Positions 15,971 through 25,852 of a DNA stretch of 64,000 nucleotides are shown piece by piece. Source of the stretch: Deltaproteobacteria bacterium (GTDB taxonomy: Bacteria > Myxococcota_A > Polyangia > HGW-17 > SLPX01); contig JAGGXR010000058.1 in assembly GCA_021162935.1 (NCBI GenBank), positions 1 through 64,000 of the forward strand, read 5' to 3'. The notes beneath the pieces were generated by a model. That model saw only the letters and a program-made list of their open reading frames with translations, searched no databases and was not told the DNA's origin. Positions within the stretch are counted from its first letter, which is position 1. Each line of letters opens with the position of its first letter. The position numbers and the translations under genes were made by a program.

Positions 15971-18661
15971 TCAGTAGAGTTGGTGGCGCAGGTCCAATAG
16001 GACCTGGATGCCGATGGTGAGGTTCGAGGCGATGTTTACGGGGGCGTTCTTCGTGTCGTACAGATAGAACTCGTGGTTGATGGTCACCGACAGGTGATCC
16101 ACGAGTGAGACGCTCAGCTTATTCGTCCACAGGAGTTCCTTTGCCTGGAGGCTGGCAATCTGGACGAAGGAGAAATCGAGCCTGGATTCCAGGTAGATGC
16201 GGGACTTCAGTATTTTCGTGATGGCGCAGCGATCCAGGGTGAAGCCAGCGTAGAGTCCCTGTTCGAGCATGCGTTCGCCACGGATCAAGATGTTGTGGGA
16301 TCGATTCATGTACCCGATTTTGAAAAAGAGTTTTGGGCGAAGCATGAACCCGGGGCCGATGCTGCCCGAGGTTTCGGTGTACCGATAGGTCCGTCCGTCG
16401 TCGCCCACGAGATTCGGCGTGATCTCCGTCTGGATGTAGCCTTCCGTGTAGGGAATCGGAAAATACCATTTTTTCGGGTCGTAGCGCCCGTGCCACCGCT
16501 TGAATTTGTAGAGGAGGTTCAGATTCACGAGGTCGTTGGTTTCCGCCTTGGCCACGGTTGTCAGTCCGGTGAGTTCATCGGTTATCCAGGTTTTGGACTT
16601 GCCGTACTTGACGCTGAAGGTCGCGGCGATTTCGTGCATGTCGTTGACCGCCTTGCCCGTGACGGAGGCATCCAACAGAATGCCGAGCATGCGCTGGCGG
16701 TTGAGCTGGGGCTGGTCCTGATAGAGGCCGGGATGCAAAATGGAGACGCCGGTCAGGGAGAAGTCGGCGGAAGTGACCAGGGACAGAATGAAGTTCTTGT
16801 GGAAGGAGACGAAGTTGCGATCCAGGTCGATGATGGGCTGTCCCTTGGGGTGGCGGTATCGGTCCAGGTCGAAGAAGGAGATCGCCGCGTTTCGGACCGT
16901 CTGTTTTTGCGTGGGGCGTTGGACCCACTTGGGCAAAGGAACGAGCCCTTCGCCTCCGGTTGCAACGAAGTCCGTGGTGGCCACTCGGTAGTGCTGGGCG
17001 TCTTCGATGACTCGTCCGTTGACGTAGAACAGCTTGCCTTTCTTGCTGAGACCTTCGACCCAGAGGCGGGGCCAGGTCCGACCGAGGTACTTCTTCAGAT
17101 GCGTCTTGATCCAGGAGCCCTTGACCAGGGCGACGACGACCCGATCCTTGAATCGAATGGCGCGTTCGATGCGCTCACGAGTCATGCGTCCGGACAGGGG
17201 AAACCCTGCATCCGCAAAGAGGCTGTCTTGCAGTATGGCGAGTTCGGCATGCACCGATCGGGTCAGGATGCGCAGCATGTAGCGGATGAATTCGGATCGA
17301 CTCTGTGGGCGGCGTATGACCCCGTGGCCCAGGGGCACGTCGATGCGCTGGCAGAGATCGGACATGATCGCGGTGATTTGCCGCGCCACCTTCTGGTCGG
17401 AGTGATACCGAGTCGTGGGTATGAGGTCCACGTGGACCGATGGCCTTGCGCCATGGCGCTGGGGCAGGGTGATGACCGCATGCCCGAGGGATTGACCGAA
17501 TCGGCCCGATGAGGCGATGGCCGTGCCGTCCGAGCGGTTGATCACGGCGATGAACTGCTGGCTCCGCAGACCGTACATGCCGTTTGCAATGGTCAGGTCG
17601 GGCGCATCGCTTCGCAAGGCGCGCACCAAGGCCAGGGTCTTTCTTGGAGCCGTGGAAATGTCGTCCAAATCGCTGACGAGCACCACGATCGTCGCCCCTC
17701 GATGTCGTGCTCGCCGAATGGTCTTGGCAACCCACTGATTCACTGTGTGACTGGAAAGGCCGATGGCGCGCTGTTTTCCAAGATACGCTGCGAGGTTCCC
17801 AGGGAGCACCGACAGGATGGCCACCTTGACGAGGCCACGACGGACCATGACGAATCCTTGGGATCGATCCGACAGGCTCTTGCAGCGCACGTCCTTGGTG
17901 TTCGAGCAGGTCAGGTTACCGGCCAACAACGGCAGGTGGCTGCTGGATGCAAGGCTCGCAAGTCTCGTGAGCGCCTGGCCCGCGGACAGATCGAACATGC
18001 CCAGGGCGAGTGCGTCGTAGCGCGTGCGCGACAGGAGCGAAACGATGGAGCCGAGCCAATGGGTTTCGCCCACGAATTCGCCCAAGACGTCGGGTCCCAA
18101 AACGCTCCCCGAGGAAATGACGATGGGGGATGGATCTCCGGCCTGGACGACCCGACGCCGCAGGGCATCCACGGCGGCCATGATGTTCCCGAAATGGGCG
18201 TGACGCCGGTCTCGATTGGCGCAGCCAGGCCAGTGATATCGCCCCATGAGGTCCGTATGGAACAGAATGTGGATTCGAATCCCATGGGCACGGGTGCTCT
18301 GCAGAGAGCCCTGGCTCGCCGTTTGCCCTGCAACCGCGCCATGAATCGTGGGCGATGTGGTCGATGGGGAACGAGTTTGGCGCGTGACCGCAGCCTTGGA
18401 CCTGACGTTGGACCTGGGTTGTTGTGCCGACTTGGACCTGACGTTGGGCCTGGGTTGTTGTGCCGACTTGGAATTGGCGCGCGCCTTGAACCGCGTTCGG
18501 TTCGTGGCAGCGGCGTTCGTCTTGTCATGAGTTTGAGCCCGAGCCCGAGCAACCCGGGACGGACCGGCCACGAGACTGCACAAGAGCACGACGGAACCGG
18601 ACAGGAGCCTCCAGCATGGCAGAGCAGGGGAGAGATGACTTCGTCGCCGTCCGTGTTGCAT
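15971..18661 (-). CDS. 5'-nucleotidase-like protein with C-terminal beta-barrel-like region
   Basis: With ATG 18661 the product has 896 residues: a basic n-region, a hydrophobic signal core (LLSGSVVLLCSLVAG), a Gln/Ser/Lys/Arg-rich linker with a 36-bp tandem duplication, a UshA-type metallophosphatase domain and the 5'-nucleotidase C domain (TTDFVATGGEGL). The usual metal motifs are degenerate (HTDLMG for DxHG, ANGMYG for GHxH), so catalysis is doubtful. A WPGC motif stands where the selenoprotein at 223-1677 has CGU. The last ~250 residues have alternating aromatic strands ending in Tyr, like an outer-membrane barrel. ATG 18766 is a possible earlier start with GGAA upstream. Confidence 0.78.
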   Translation of the reverse strand: MQHGRRRSHLSPALPCWRLLSGSVVLLCSLVAGPSRVARARAQTHDKTNAAATNRTRFKARANSKSAQQPRPNVRSKSAQQPRSNVRSKAAVTRQTRSPSTTSPTIHGAVAGQTASQGSLQSTRAHGIRIHILFHTDLMGRYHWPGCANRDRRHAHFGNIMAAVDALRRRVVQAGDPSPIVISSGSVLGPDVLGEFVGETHWLGSIVSLLSRTRYDALALGMFDLSAGQALTRLASLASSSHLPLLAGNLTCSNTKDVRCKSLSDRSQGFVMVRRGLVKVAILSVLPGNLAAYLGKQRAIGLSSHTVNQWVAKTIRRARHRGATIVVLVSDLDDISTAPRKTLALVRALRSDAPDLTIANGMYGLRSQQFIAVINRSDGTAIASSGRFGQSLGHAVITLPQRHGARPSVHVDLIPTTRYHSDQKVARQITAIMSDLCQRIDVPLGHGVIRRPQSRSEFIRYMLRILTRSVHAELAILQDSLFADAGFPLSGRMTRERIERAIRFKDRVVVALVKGSWIKTHLKKYLGRTWPRLWVEGLSKKGKLFYVNGRVIEDAQHYRVATTDFVATGGEGLVPLPKWVQRPTQKQTVRNAAISFFDLDRYRHPKGQPIIDLDRNFVSFHKNFILSLVTSADFSLTGVSILHPGLYQDQPQLNRQRMLGILLDASVTGKAVNDMHEIAATFSVKYGKSKTWITDELTGLTTVAKAETNDLVNLNLLYKFKRWHGRYDPKKWYFPIPYTEGYIQTEITPNLVGDDGRTYRYTETSGSIGPGFMLRPKLFFKIGYMNRSHNILIRGERMLEQGLYAGFTLDRCAITKILKSRIYLESRLDFSFVQIASLQAKELLWTNKLSVSLVDHLSVTINHEFYLYDTKNAPVNIASNLTIGIQVLLDLRHQLY
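18396..18467. repeat. 36-bp tandem duplication
   Basis: Two copies of a 36-bp unit (18396-18431 and 18432-18467) differ at one base. In the reverse gene they encode a repeated 12-residue unit containing SAQQPR and NVRSK in the linker after the signal peptide. The unit is a multiple of three, so copy change alters only linker length. Confidence 0.8.
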
Positions 18662-18792
18662 CGGCCATGGGATCGGCAAAACGACGTTTCGGGGCTGGAT
18701 CTGACCGGTATCCAGACTCGATGGAAACTTCGGCGTCGCTCCTGCTGCTTGTACCGTCAGATTCATGCCGCACTTCCGAAGATTGGCCGCGT

Positions 18793-20625
18793 CTAGTGGT
18801 TGAGGCGATTTGGCCTGGTCACCACCGTACCGGCGAGTCGTTCCAGGTTGCGGGCCTGCAGAGGCGCACACCAGGTACCCAGGATGCGTTCGAGGTGTTT
18901 GGGTTCCTCGCCGTGGTTTTCGTCGATGGCCTTCCTTGTGACCTCCAGGGCATAGCGCAGAACCGGACGCCTGCGCCTGAGGGCGGCGAGTTCCTTTTTG
19001 GCCAAAGCCAGGTCCTGGTCGGACAGCGGGGTCGGCGACAGCGGCTGTCCAAGCAGGCTGTCGAGCAAGGCGGTCCGGAACAGGTCCCCCAGGGTGACGG
19101 CACCCGGCTCGGCGGGGATGCAGCCCTCGAGTCCTCCGGGCATCAGAATTTCCAATGGGAACTCCAACGTCGTGAAGCACAGGGGCCACTGATCGGCGAT
19201 GTCGCCGATGAGCGAAACGACGTGCGCCACGTCCGCGAGGGTTTTGATGGCCCTCGTCCCGTCTCCGGGCGGATTATCGAAGGCTCTGACCATGGCGGGA
19301 CGGCGTCTGGTCAGGGCAACGGACAGTTCGTCCCAAGGTGGGTCGAGCAGGGTTGCGCCCGAAGGGGCCAGGGAGATGCGCCCCACCCTGGTGAGTTGCA
19401 GGATGAGCCTCTTGAGATCCAGGGTCAGGCTGAATCCGACCCGGAAGATCCGCAACACGGAGACCGAGGCGAGAACCATGGGCCCCTTTTCTGGAGTCCG
19501 GCCGGTCAGATGCTCCAGCCCGAGGCTCAGGTAGCGCCTCATTCGATTCATGTACGCAGTCGCCTGATGAAAATCCGGCCCATCGACGAGGTCTGCGGCC
19601 ATCATCTTGTTGGCGAGGGCGGCCGCTGCATGACTGATACGGCTCATTTCCTCCGGGGCCTGAACCTCGGCGAGGCACCGAGCGAGGAAATCTTCTTCTT
19701 CGATTTCTGCTCGCACCAGAGCCTCCTGGCTGCTCGGCAGACCTGGTTCGGGCGGCGCATCGGCTGTGCCCTCTCCAATGGTCACCTGGGTGGGCTTGAG
19801 ATAGGTGTAGACCTCCAACGCTTCATAGTAGTCCGAGAAGCCCAGGTCCTGGAGTCGTCCGCTGCGCCAACGGTAGGCGAGTTCCTCCATTTCGGTGACA
19901 ATCTCCCAACGCGCCGCCTTGACGAATCTGTGGGCAAACTCCAGGTCGCTGCGATAGAGACGATCCAGAAAGCGACAGATCCGATTGTATTCGGCCACCG
20001 ACTCTGCATCCTTTGGAATGATCGCATAGAAGGTGTCCGGCGTATTCCATGGGCCGGCCGGAAAATCTTCGTCTGGAAGGACTTCGGCGGTTAGGTCCAC
20101 GATGCGGCAGGAACGGACGATGGCCACGACGATCAACTCGGGATCCATGCCCATCAGGTCTCGGATCAGGGGCCAGTCGTCGAGTTGCATGAGCACGTCG
20201 AACCAGTCCAGCACTCTGATGGCTGTGACCTGATCCTTGGTCCAGACGTCCAGGTCCAAGAACGCCTGGATCTGTTCGGGCGAAGCAGCGGCCACAAGTT
20301 CTGTGGCGTCTGCGAGACCCAATTCTTGAATCGCGTAAAACGCGTCCTGGACGGGGAGGGCAGGAAAAGCCTCGTCCAATTCCTCGAATTCGAAAATATC
20401 CGTGGGACGCCCCTCCATACAAACCTTGTGGATGTGGTCCTGGAATCGGGTCGCCAGTTCCGAAAGAGCCAGGTCTTCGGACGACTGTTCGTGGTCGCGA
20501 TGTCGTTCTACGACAGTCGGTTCCTTGGCTGCACTGGTTCCGTTCTCGGTTCTCTGCTTCTGGGCATGTGCGGCCGAGGTGCGGGGACGTCCATTCGGCC
20601 CGCTCTGCTTGTGCTTCGTCGACAT
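18793..20625 (-). CDS. DUF6178 family protein
   Basis: ATG 20625 has AAGGAG at a spacing of 10. The 610-residue protein starts with a charged, low-complexity N-terminus (about 1-60), then a long, largely helical body with motifs I associate with DUF6178 of Deltaproteobacteria/Myxococcota (LPVQDAFYAIQELGLAD, LDWFDVLMQLDDWPL). No signal peptide or membrane segment is seen; the protein is acidic and probably cytoplasmic. Its role is unknown. It lies 125 nt downstream of the DUF4350 gene and 132 nt upstream of the nucleotidase-like gene on the same strand. Confidence 0.82.
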   Translation of the reverse strand: MSTKHKQSGPNGRPRTSAAHAQKQRTENGTSAAKEPTVVERHRDHEQSSEDLALSELATRFQDHIHKVCMEGRPTDIFEFEELDEAFPALPVQDAFYAIQELGLADATELVAAASPEQIQAFLDLDVWTKDQVTAIRVLDWFDVLMQLDDWPLIRDLMGMDPELIVVAIVRSCRIVDLTAEVLPDEDFPAGPWNTPDTFYAIIPKDAESVAEYNRICRFLDRLYRSDLEFAHRFVKAARWEIVTEMEELAYRWRSGRLQDLGFSDYYEALEVYTYLKPTQVTIGEGTADAPPEPGLPSSQEALVRAEIEEEDFLARCLAEVQAPEEMSRISHAAAALANKMMAADLVDGPDFHQATAYMNRMRRYLSLGLEHLTGRTPEKGPMVLASVSVLRIFRVGFSLTLDLKRLILQLTRVGRISLAPSGATLLDPPWDELSVALTRRRPAMVRAFDNPPGDGTRAIKTLADVAHVVSLIGDIADQWPLCFTTLEFPLEILMPGGLEGCIPAEPGAVTLGDLFRTALLDSLLGQPLSPTPLSDQDLALAKKELAALRRRRPVLRYALEVTRKAIDENHGEEPKHLERILGTWCAPLQARNLERLAGTVVTRPNRLNH

Positions 20626-20749
20626 GGGCTTCAGACTCCTTGGATGTACGATGCATCGATGACGGTACAGGCCCGTTTTGGTGACCATGTTTGGTGACCA
20701 TGCGTCAGATTGCTCAAAGGGCAATCCTGTCTCACGACTCCCTGGAAAG

Positions 20750-22183
20750 TCAATGGTGGGCCGGGCCGTTCATGCTGACGGGTTGTGGGCGATCCTGACG
20801 CTCGACGGAGGCGATCAGCCTGGAACTCAGTTGGTCGAGGCGGGCCAGGCTCCGAAACGAAAAGCGTGGGGGAGGGGGCCCGCCCGGAGCCAGATTCAAG
20901 GGGAGGCGCCGAAGCAGGGCCTGCATGTGTGAAAAGAGTTCGGCTGCTTCTCGATCGTAATGGAGCGCCAGCATGCGCTCGACCTGCCGCGCCGAAAGGA
21001 GGGTCAATGGCGACGTGACGTGGAGGTGCCGTTCGAGGAAGTCGTCGAGTCGATTCCGGATGAGACAGGCTGGTTCCACGTATGTCCGTATTTTGGGGTT
21101 TGCATGGGCCAAGAATCGACTCGCGAAACCTGCATGGTACGAGACCGACCCAATCCGGACCCAATGGCCATCGTATCGGATGCGTCGCAATGGTAGCCTG
21201 AGCGCCATGAGCGCTAGCACGAGTCCGGCCAGGAGCAACGCGGCCAAATCGATTGAGTCGGCGGACGGGCGTATGTGATTGAGCGCATGCGCGCCTGCCG
21301 AAATGGCCTGTCGCAAGCGGCCCCAAAGACTCTGTCGGGACATTTCGGCCTGCCGGGCGCGAAGGCGGAACGAGCCGGCGGCGACGAAGATCCTTGTCGG
21401 GCGTCCTCCAGGCGACGCCCATTGGACCACGGCCAGGAGAAAGGCGCGGTTCGAGGGAAATGCCAGCATGTCATTGATGAACAGACTCGGGTCGCCCAGC
21501 AGGAGGATACGACCTTTGCCTATTTTGCGGCGCAGCACCACGGGCTGTCCAGCAATATCGTACAGGACGTCGCCCGGGCCGTCGAGCCCCATTGGGTGGT
21601 TCGTCACCAGGTGGTCGGTCCGGGCGGCCAGCGAGACATCGAGACTCCGCCTCCTGGCGACGAGTACCTGCGCTCGGCCGCGATATCGAAACTCCTTCGG
21701 TGCACGCAAAATCGGCTTCTTGTGGACCCCGAGGGATGCAAGAAAGCGGTCCGATCGGCCGAAGTCGTCCGCCAGAATCAATCGGCCCCCTCGTTGCACA
21801 AAGGTGGAGAGCGCCTTTTGGGGCAGCTCCTGTGTTGGATACAAGAGAAACAGGACATCGATCTTTTCGAGTTCGGAGGGCGATGCGGTGCGAACGAACC
21901 GGACCTTGACGGGAAGGGAATCGAGCAGGTAAAAAAAGTCGGCCAGGCCATTCCAACCGTGGTTCTCCGGGGCGTAGTCGCGATTCGTACGCGACGTCGC
22001 ATGAGCAACAGGCACCGCCCAGCCTGGTCGAACGGGTTGAACAGCCCAGACCCGAGCGGGAAAGATGGCCCACCCCAAAGACACGACGATACTGGCCATG
22101 ACCACCACTGCAGTCGATGGCAGCCAGGCACGTGGAAACGACGCACCTGTCGATGTACGGTTTTGCTTGCAAGTCGTGCGCAT
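20750..22183 (-). CDS. DUF4350-type membrane protein
   Basis: ATG 22183 gives 477 residues: an N-terminal membrane segment (AVVVMASIVVSLGWAIF, about 20-36), a periplasmic DUF4350-like domain of the GATase type (NHGWNGLADFFYLLD, DVLFLLYP, GGRLILADDFG, GKGRILLLGDPSLFIND), a second membrane helix (about 335-355) and a cytoplasmic tail of ~120 residues. Members are often found beside MoxR ATPase and transglutaminase-like genes, none of which is here. The start lies 54 nt from the divergent acyl-CoA ligase gene, so the two probably share a control region. Confidence 0.75.
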   Translation of the reverse strand: MRTTCKQNRTSTGASFPRAWLPSTAVVVMASIVVSLGWAIFPARVWAVQPVRPGWAVPVAHATSRTNRDYAPENHGWNGLADFFYLLDSLPVKVRFVRTASPSELEKIDVLFLLYPTQELPQKALSTFVQRGGRLILADDFGRSDRFLASLGVHKKPILRAPKEFRYRGRAQVLVARRRSLDVSLAARTDHLVTNHPMGLDGPGDVLYDIAGQPVVLRRKIGKGRILLLGDPSLFINDMLAFPSNRAFLLAVVQWASPGGRPTRIFVAAGSFRLRARQAEMSRQSLWGRLRQAISAGAHALNHIRPSADSIDLAALLLAGLVLALMALRLPLRRIRYDGHWVRIGSVSYHAGFASRFLAHANPKIRTYVEPACLIRNRLDDFLERHLHVTSPLTLLSARQVERMLALHYDREAAELFSHMQALLRRLPLNLAPGGPPPPRFSFRSLARLDQLSSRLIASVERQDRPQPVSMNGPAHH

Positions 22184-22192
22184 GTCATCTTG

Positions 22193-22198
22193 TATAAT
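22193..22198 (+). promoter_or_regulatory. Candidate -10 box for the acyl-CoA ligase operon
   Basis: A perfect TATAAT lies 40 nt before the GTG start at 22238. The best -35 is TTGCAA at 22167-22172 with a long 20-nt spacer, so the element is only moderately supported. The segment is shared with the divergent gene. Confidence 0.4.
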
Positions 22199-22237
22199 AC
22201 ACGAAGCAATGCGGGGCGAAACCACAGGATAAAAATC

Positions 22238-24061
22238 GTGTCTGATTCCTTGGTAAGACTGGTCGACGGTCTGGCGGAAGACCATGCCGACGAGACAGCG
22301 TTCGAGGACTTCGGCGTCGAAGGCGACGAACCGGTGCAGGTGCTGACCTGGGCCAATTTTCGACGCATCTCCCGCGTTTTGGCCGCTGGTTGGGTCCGAA
22401 TGGGCATCGAACCAGGCGATCGGGTGGTCATGCAGCTCCCAGCGGGCATCTTGGCCAAAGAGGTGGAACTCTCCCTCATCATGGCTGCCGCCGTGTTCGT
22501 TCCCGTGTCGTGGAAGCAATCGGCGGACCAGATCTGCTCGGTACTCGAAGCGACGAAGGCCCGTGCCTTCGTGGGGACCTGGAGCCAGGGTCTCTTCGAC
22601 CTGCTGGGCAGGTTGGCGGACCAGGAAGAACGTGATTCCTCCGTCCATTTCTTCTACGCCGATAGTGGATTGGCTGAGAATGCACCCGCCGAAGCACGGG
22701 AGGTCAGACCAGTGTCCTCGGCCATCCCGGAGAAGTGTCGAGACCATGTCCATCGCATGGCAGCCCTGGAACAGATGGGACTCAGCCAGCTCGACGTGGC
22801 TCCCGAATGTCTCGATCGCATTGCCACTGATGCCACGCGCCCCATGACAGCGCTCTTCACTTCAGGCCAGACCGGCCGGTCCAAGCCCGTGGTCTTGGAC
22901 GAAGGGAACCTGGCCGCCGCCGGCTCCGCTGTGGCGGATCGGCTCTCTTTGACCTCAGACGACCGGATCGCCCATGTGCTGCCATCCGACCAGGTCCTCG
23001 GGCTATTGAGCAGTTGGCTTGGGGTTTTCCGTGGCGCGAGGACCCTGTTCGGACCGCCGGATCAGGAATTTCATACCTGGGTGGGACGCGCGGCCACCAC
23101 GGTCCTCATTGGCGTGCCGGATACGTTTTCTCAGCTTCTGCTGCGCGCGGACCCCAAACACAAAGGCGTCCGGGGGCCTGCTTCGAGCTTGTGGCGATGG
23201 GCCCGCGAGAATGTTGCCACGAGGCGTAGGAAGCACTTATTAGGAACGATCATGTCAGATTTCGCCTCGGGCGTCGTGACGCGTGCGGTGAAACAGATCC
23301 TCGGAACGAATGCGCGCCTTCTGGTTTGCGCGGGGGGCATCATTCCCGAAGAGGCCGAGCGGGTCCTGCATAGCACAGGAATCACCTTTGTCTCTGGTTA
23401 CGGCACGACCGAGACCTGCGGTATCTCGCATCTGGATGCGCCAGGGAAACCGCAGCCGGGAACCGTGGGCCGTGCCCTGGACGGGATCGAGTGCAAATTG
23501 TCGCACGAGGGTGAAATTTTGCTGGCGGGACGTTCCGTGGCGGACAAGACACTGGATGGCCCGATGGGCCAGATCGGTCGGCTGTTTCGAACCGGCGACC
23601 TGGGATTCCTGGATGGGGATCGGCTCGTGATCACCGGAAAAAAGACCGAAGTGGTCACGCCGGGACGGCAACCCGTGAGCCCTCAAATCCTGGAGGCGAC
23701 GCTCGTCGGGGTCGACGAGATCCGTCGCGCCATCGTTGTGGGAATGGGACGACCTCACCTGACCGCAATCATCGAAGTGGATCACGCGATACTGTGGAGG
23801 TCCCTGAACCGTCGTGGAACAACCCCGGAGGACTGGGATGTGGCTGGTGACGAAAAGGCCATGTTGGCTCTGCGTCGAGCCATTGCAAAGGTGAACAAAG
23901 GGCTGGATCCCAAGCACATGATCCACGATTTTCGACTACTGCCCTCTCCCAGGCCGGCGGATGAAGTGGATGCGACCGGTCGGCTCCTGAGGCCCGTCGT
24001 GACGCAGAAGTATGTGGCCCTGATCGACGAAATGTATCAGCCTCGTAGGGAGCAGATGTAG
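22238..24061 (+). CDS. AMP-dependent acyl-CoA synthetase/ligase
   Basis: The 607-residue protein is of the ANL superfamily (long-chain fatty acid-CoA ligase type). Visible motifs are TSGQTGRSKP (A3-like loop, with Gln for the usual Thr), GYGTTETCGISH, FRTGDLGFLDGD and GKKTEVV. It would activate a fatty acid through an acyl-adenylate and load CoA or a carrier. The GTG start is preceded by AGGA. The stop TAG is directly followed by the ATG of a histidine kinase, so the two are probably co-transcribed. The substrate cannot be deduced. Confidence 0.87.
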   Translation: MSDSLVRLVDGLAEDHADETAFEDFGVEGDEPVQVLTWANFRRISRVLAAGWVRMGIEPGDRVVMQLPAGILAKEVELSLIMAAAVFVPVSWKQSADQICSVLEATKARAFVGTWSQGLFDLLGRLADQEERDSSVHFFYADSGLAENAPAEAREVRPVSSAIPEKCRDHVHRMAALEQMGLSQLDVAPECLDRIATDATRPMTALFTSGQTGRSKPVVLDEGNLAAAGSAVADRLSLTSDDRIAHVLPSDQVLGLLSSWLGVFRGARTLFGPPDQEFHTWVGRAATTVLIGVPDTFSQLLLRADPKHKGVRGPASSLWRWARENVATRRRKHLLGTIMSDFASGVVTRAVKQILGTNARLLVCAGGIIPEEAERVLHSTGITFVSGYGTTETCGISHLDAPGKPQPGTVGRALDGIECKLSHEGEILLAGRSVADKTLDGPMGQIGRLFRTGDLGFLDGDRLVITGKKTEVVTPGRQPVSPQILEATLVGVDEIRRAIVVGMGRPHLTAIIEVDHAILWRSLNRRGTTPEDWDVAGDEKAMLALRRAIAKVNKGLDPKHMIHDFRLLPSPRPADEVDATGRLLRPVVTQKYVALIDEMYQPRREQM

Positions 24062-25630
24062 ATGGCGATCACGACCTATATTCAACCGTTGCTCGATCTG
24101 GAATCCGCCGTTCGAAGCATGCTGGACATCGTCGACTACGGACTCCTCGCCTGGAACGAGGTCGGCGAGATACTCGTCTGGAGCGCAGGCGTTCAACTGT
24201 TGACCGGCTATGCATGGAAGGATGTGGCGAACAAGGATTGGCTGACGATCCTTTGTCCGGATCCTCAAGATGCGACGCCGCTGCGAGCCGCAGCAGAGGC
24301 GGTTTTGTCCGGTAGGGCAGAGCAATCCAAGTTTCAGTTCGCCCTCAGGCGCAAAGATGGGGAACGGCGGGCCCTCTCCTGTATGGTCATGCCCCTCAAC
24401 GACGCTGCGTCGATCAGGGTCGGGGTGTGGGCGGCCTTCAAGGACCTGACGGAAAGCGTCGTTCCCATCGCCCTCCATGCGCAGGAGCCCGCCGGTGGCA
24501 TTTCCATCGATGACCAGGCAGCGCAGATCGTATTCCGCATCGAGCCGAAAACCGGCAAGCTCCTGTTCGTGAGCGGGAACGTCAACTCGGCGCTCGGGTA
24601 CAGTTCACGGGAACTTTGTGAGGACCAGCGGCTGCTGCCGAGCAGGATCCTTCCGGACTATTTCGACGGCTTCGAGGCTGCCGTGTCCAATGCGGCACGC
24701 GGTGCGGCCAGGAGCGTCGAAGTGGGCATGGTCCACAAAGACGGGCAGGAGGTGTACTTTTCCACCACGGTGTATCCCGTCAAGGACACGTCGGGAAGCG
24801 TGATGACCATCGAAGCCGTCAGCCGCGACATCTCGGCCCAAAAATCCGCCGAAATCGAGTTGGCGAAGAGCCTGTACGAATTGCGTAGGGCGTATGATCA
24901 ACTGACGATCCAGCACGAGGAACTCAAGTCCGTCGAACGGCTTAAGTCCCAGATCATCGCAAACGTCTCCCACGAACTGAGAACGCCTCTGGTGACCATC
25001 AGAGGGTACAATGAACTGATCCGACAGGGTGCCCTGGGAGAAATCTCCGAAGCGCAGCAGCGTGGACTGGAGGTTTCGGCTCGTAGCATTTCGCGATTGC
25101 TCGTGCTGATCGAAAACCTCCTCGACTATGCTCGATTGGAGCGTGAGGGCCTGCGTATTCCGGACGAACGGGTGGACATGGTCGAGGTCCTCGATACGCT
25201 CATCGAGGAATCGGAGTCGGAGTTGACGAGGCGCCAGCTGACCGTCAGCCGCGATATCAGTCGCGCTGCTCTCATGGTCAAAGGAGACCGACGTCGTCTC
25301 TGTCAAGCATTTCGGAACATCATCGACAATGCCATCAAGTTTTCCCAGGACGCGGGGGAGATCGCCGTGTCTTGCAAGAAGACGAAAGATGGAGAGTGTC
25401 TTGTGTCCATCGACGACCAGGGCATTGGTATCCCGGAATCCGAATTGGACCGCATCTTCGACAGCTTCTACCAGGTGGATGGTTCCGCCACTCGACCATA
25501 CGCTGGTGCAGGCATTGGGCTCGCCGTTGCCAAGGAAATCGTGGAACGCCACGGTGGGCGTATTCATGTGAGCAGCAAGGCCGGTTCGGGCGCGAAGTTT
25601 TCAGTTTTCATGCCGCTGTGGATGAAGTGA
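24062..25630 (+). CDS. Cytoplasmic PAS-domain sensor histidine kinase
   Basis: This 522-residue kinase has two PAS domains (about 15-125 and 145-265), a short coiled coil, a HisKA domain with the phosphoacceptor motif NVSHELRTPL, and an HATPase domain (N box NIIDNAIKFS, G1 DQGIGI, G2 GAGIGLAVAKE). No membrane segment is seen, so it probably senses an internal cue. It begins right after the acyl-CoA ligase stop. No cognate response regulator is adjacent. Confidence 0.93.
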   Translation: MAITTYIQPLLDLESAVRSMLDIVDYGLLAWNEVGEILVWSAGVQLLTGYAWKDVANKDWLTILCPDPQDATPLRAAAEAVLSGRAEQSKFQFALRRKDGERRALSCMVMPLNDAASIRVGVWAAFKDLTESVVPIALHAQEPAGGISIDDQAAQIVFRIEPKTGKLLFVSGNVNSALGYSSRELCEDQRLLPSRILPDYFDGFEAAVSNAARGAARSVEVGMVHKDGQEVYFSTTVYPVKDTSGSVMTIEAVSRDISAQKSAEIELAKSLYELRRAYDQLTIQHEELKSVERLKSQIIANVSHELRTPLVTIRGYNELIRQGALGEISEAQQRGLEVSARSISRLLVLIENLLDYARLEREGLRIPDERVDMVEVLDTLIEESESELTRRQLTVSRDISRAALMVKGDRRRLCQAFRNIIDNAIKFSQDAGEIAVSCKKTKDGECLVSIDDQGIGIPESELDRIFDSFYQVDGSATRPYAGAGIGLAVAKEIVERHGGRIHVSSKAGSGAKFSVFMPLWMK

Positions 25631-25697
25631 CGGGAAATGCCCGACAGGAGCGACTTTGGGAGTTGGTTTCCAGAAGTCGATGCTGGTATGTTTTCGC

Positions 25698-25727
25698 TTG
25701 ACAGAAGAAAAAAAATCGAGATATTTG
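25698..25727 (+). promoter_or_regulatory. Candidate promoter of the tRNA-Val/infC operon
   Basis: A perfect TTGACA (25698-25703) is followed after 18 nt by TATTTG (25722-25727), a weak -10. It lies in an AT-rich stretch after the kinase gene and about 125 nt before tRNA-Val. A perfect 9-bp palindrome with a one-base centre follows at 25735-25753. Confidence 0.4.
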
Positions 25728-25734
25728 GGGCCGA

Positions 25735-25753
25735 AAAATGGCATTGCCATTTT
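25735..25753. repeat. Perfect dyad AAAATGGCA-T-TGCCATTTT
   Basis: Nine bases on each side of T25744 are perfectly complementary. It sits just downstream of the candidate promoter for the tRNA-Val/infC operon, a typical operator position. It is too tight for an RNA hairpin and lacks a T-run beyond the arm, so a protein site is more likely than a terminator. Confidence 0.45.
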
Positions 25754-25852
25754 GCTTTCAAAAAAGATGATTTGTTGCATGATGGACAGATGGTAGACAA
25801 GGTGATGCCATCAAAGCTGCAGCAGGGTCAGTTTTTTTTGAGGCATCGAAAT

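Noticed and set aside
18767-19189. N-terminal extension of the nucleotidase-like reverse frame
   Set aside because: It overlaps the 3' part of the DUF6178 gene on the same strand in another frame and lacks a signal-like or nucleotidase-like sequence.
21275-22237. Forward extension of the acyl-CoA ligase frame upstream of GTG 22238
   Set aside because: The extension is antisense to the DUF4350 gene and has no ligase-like sequence; the family N-terminus begins near 22238.
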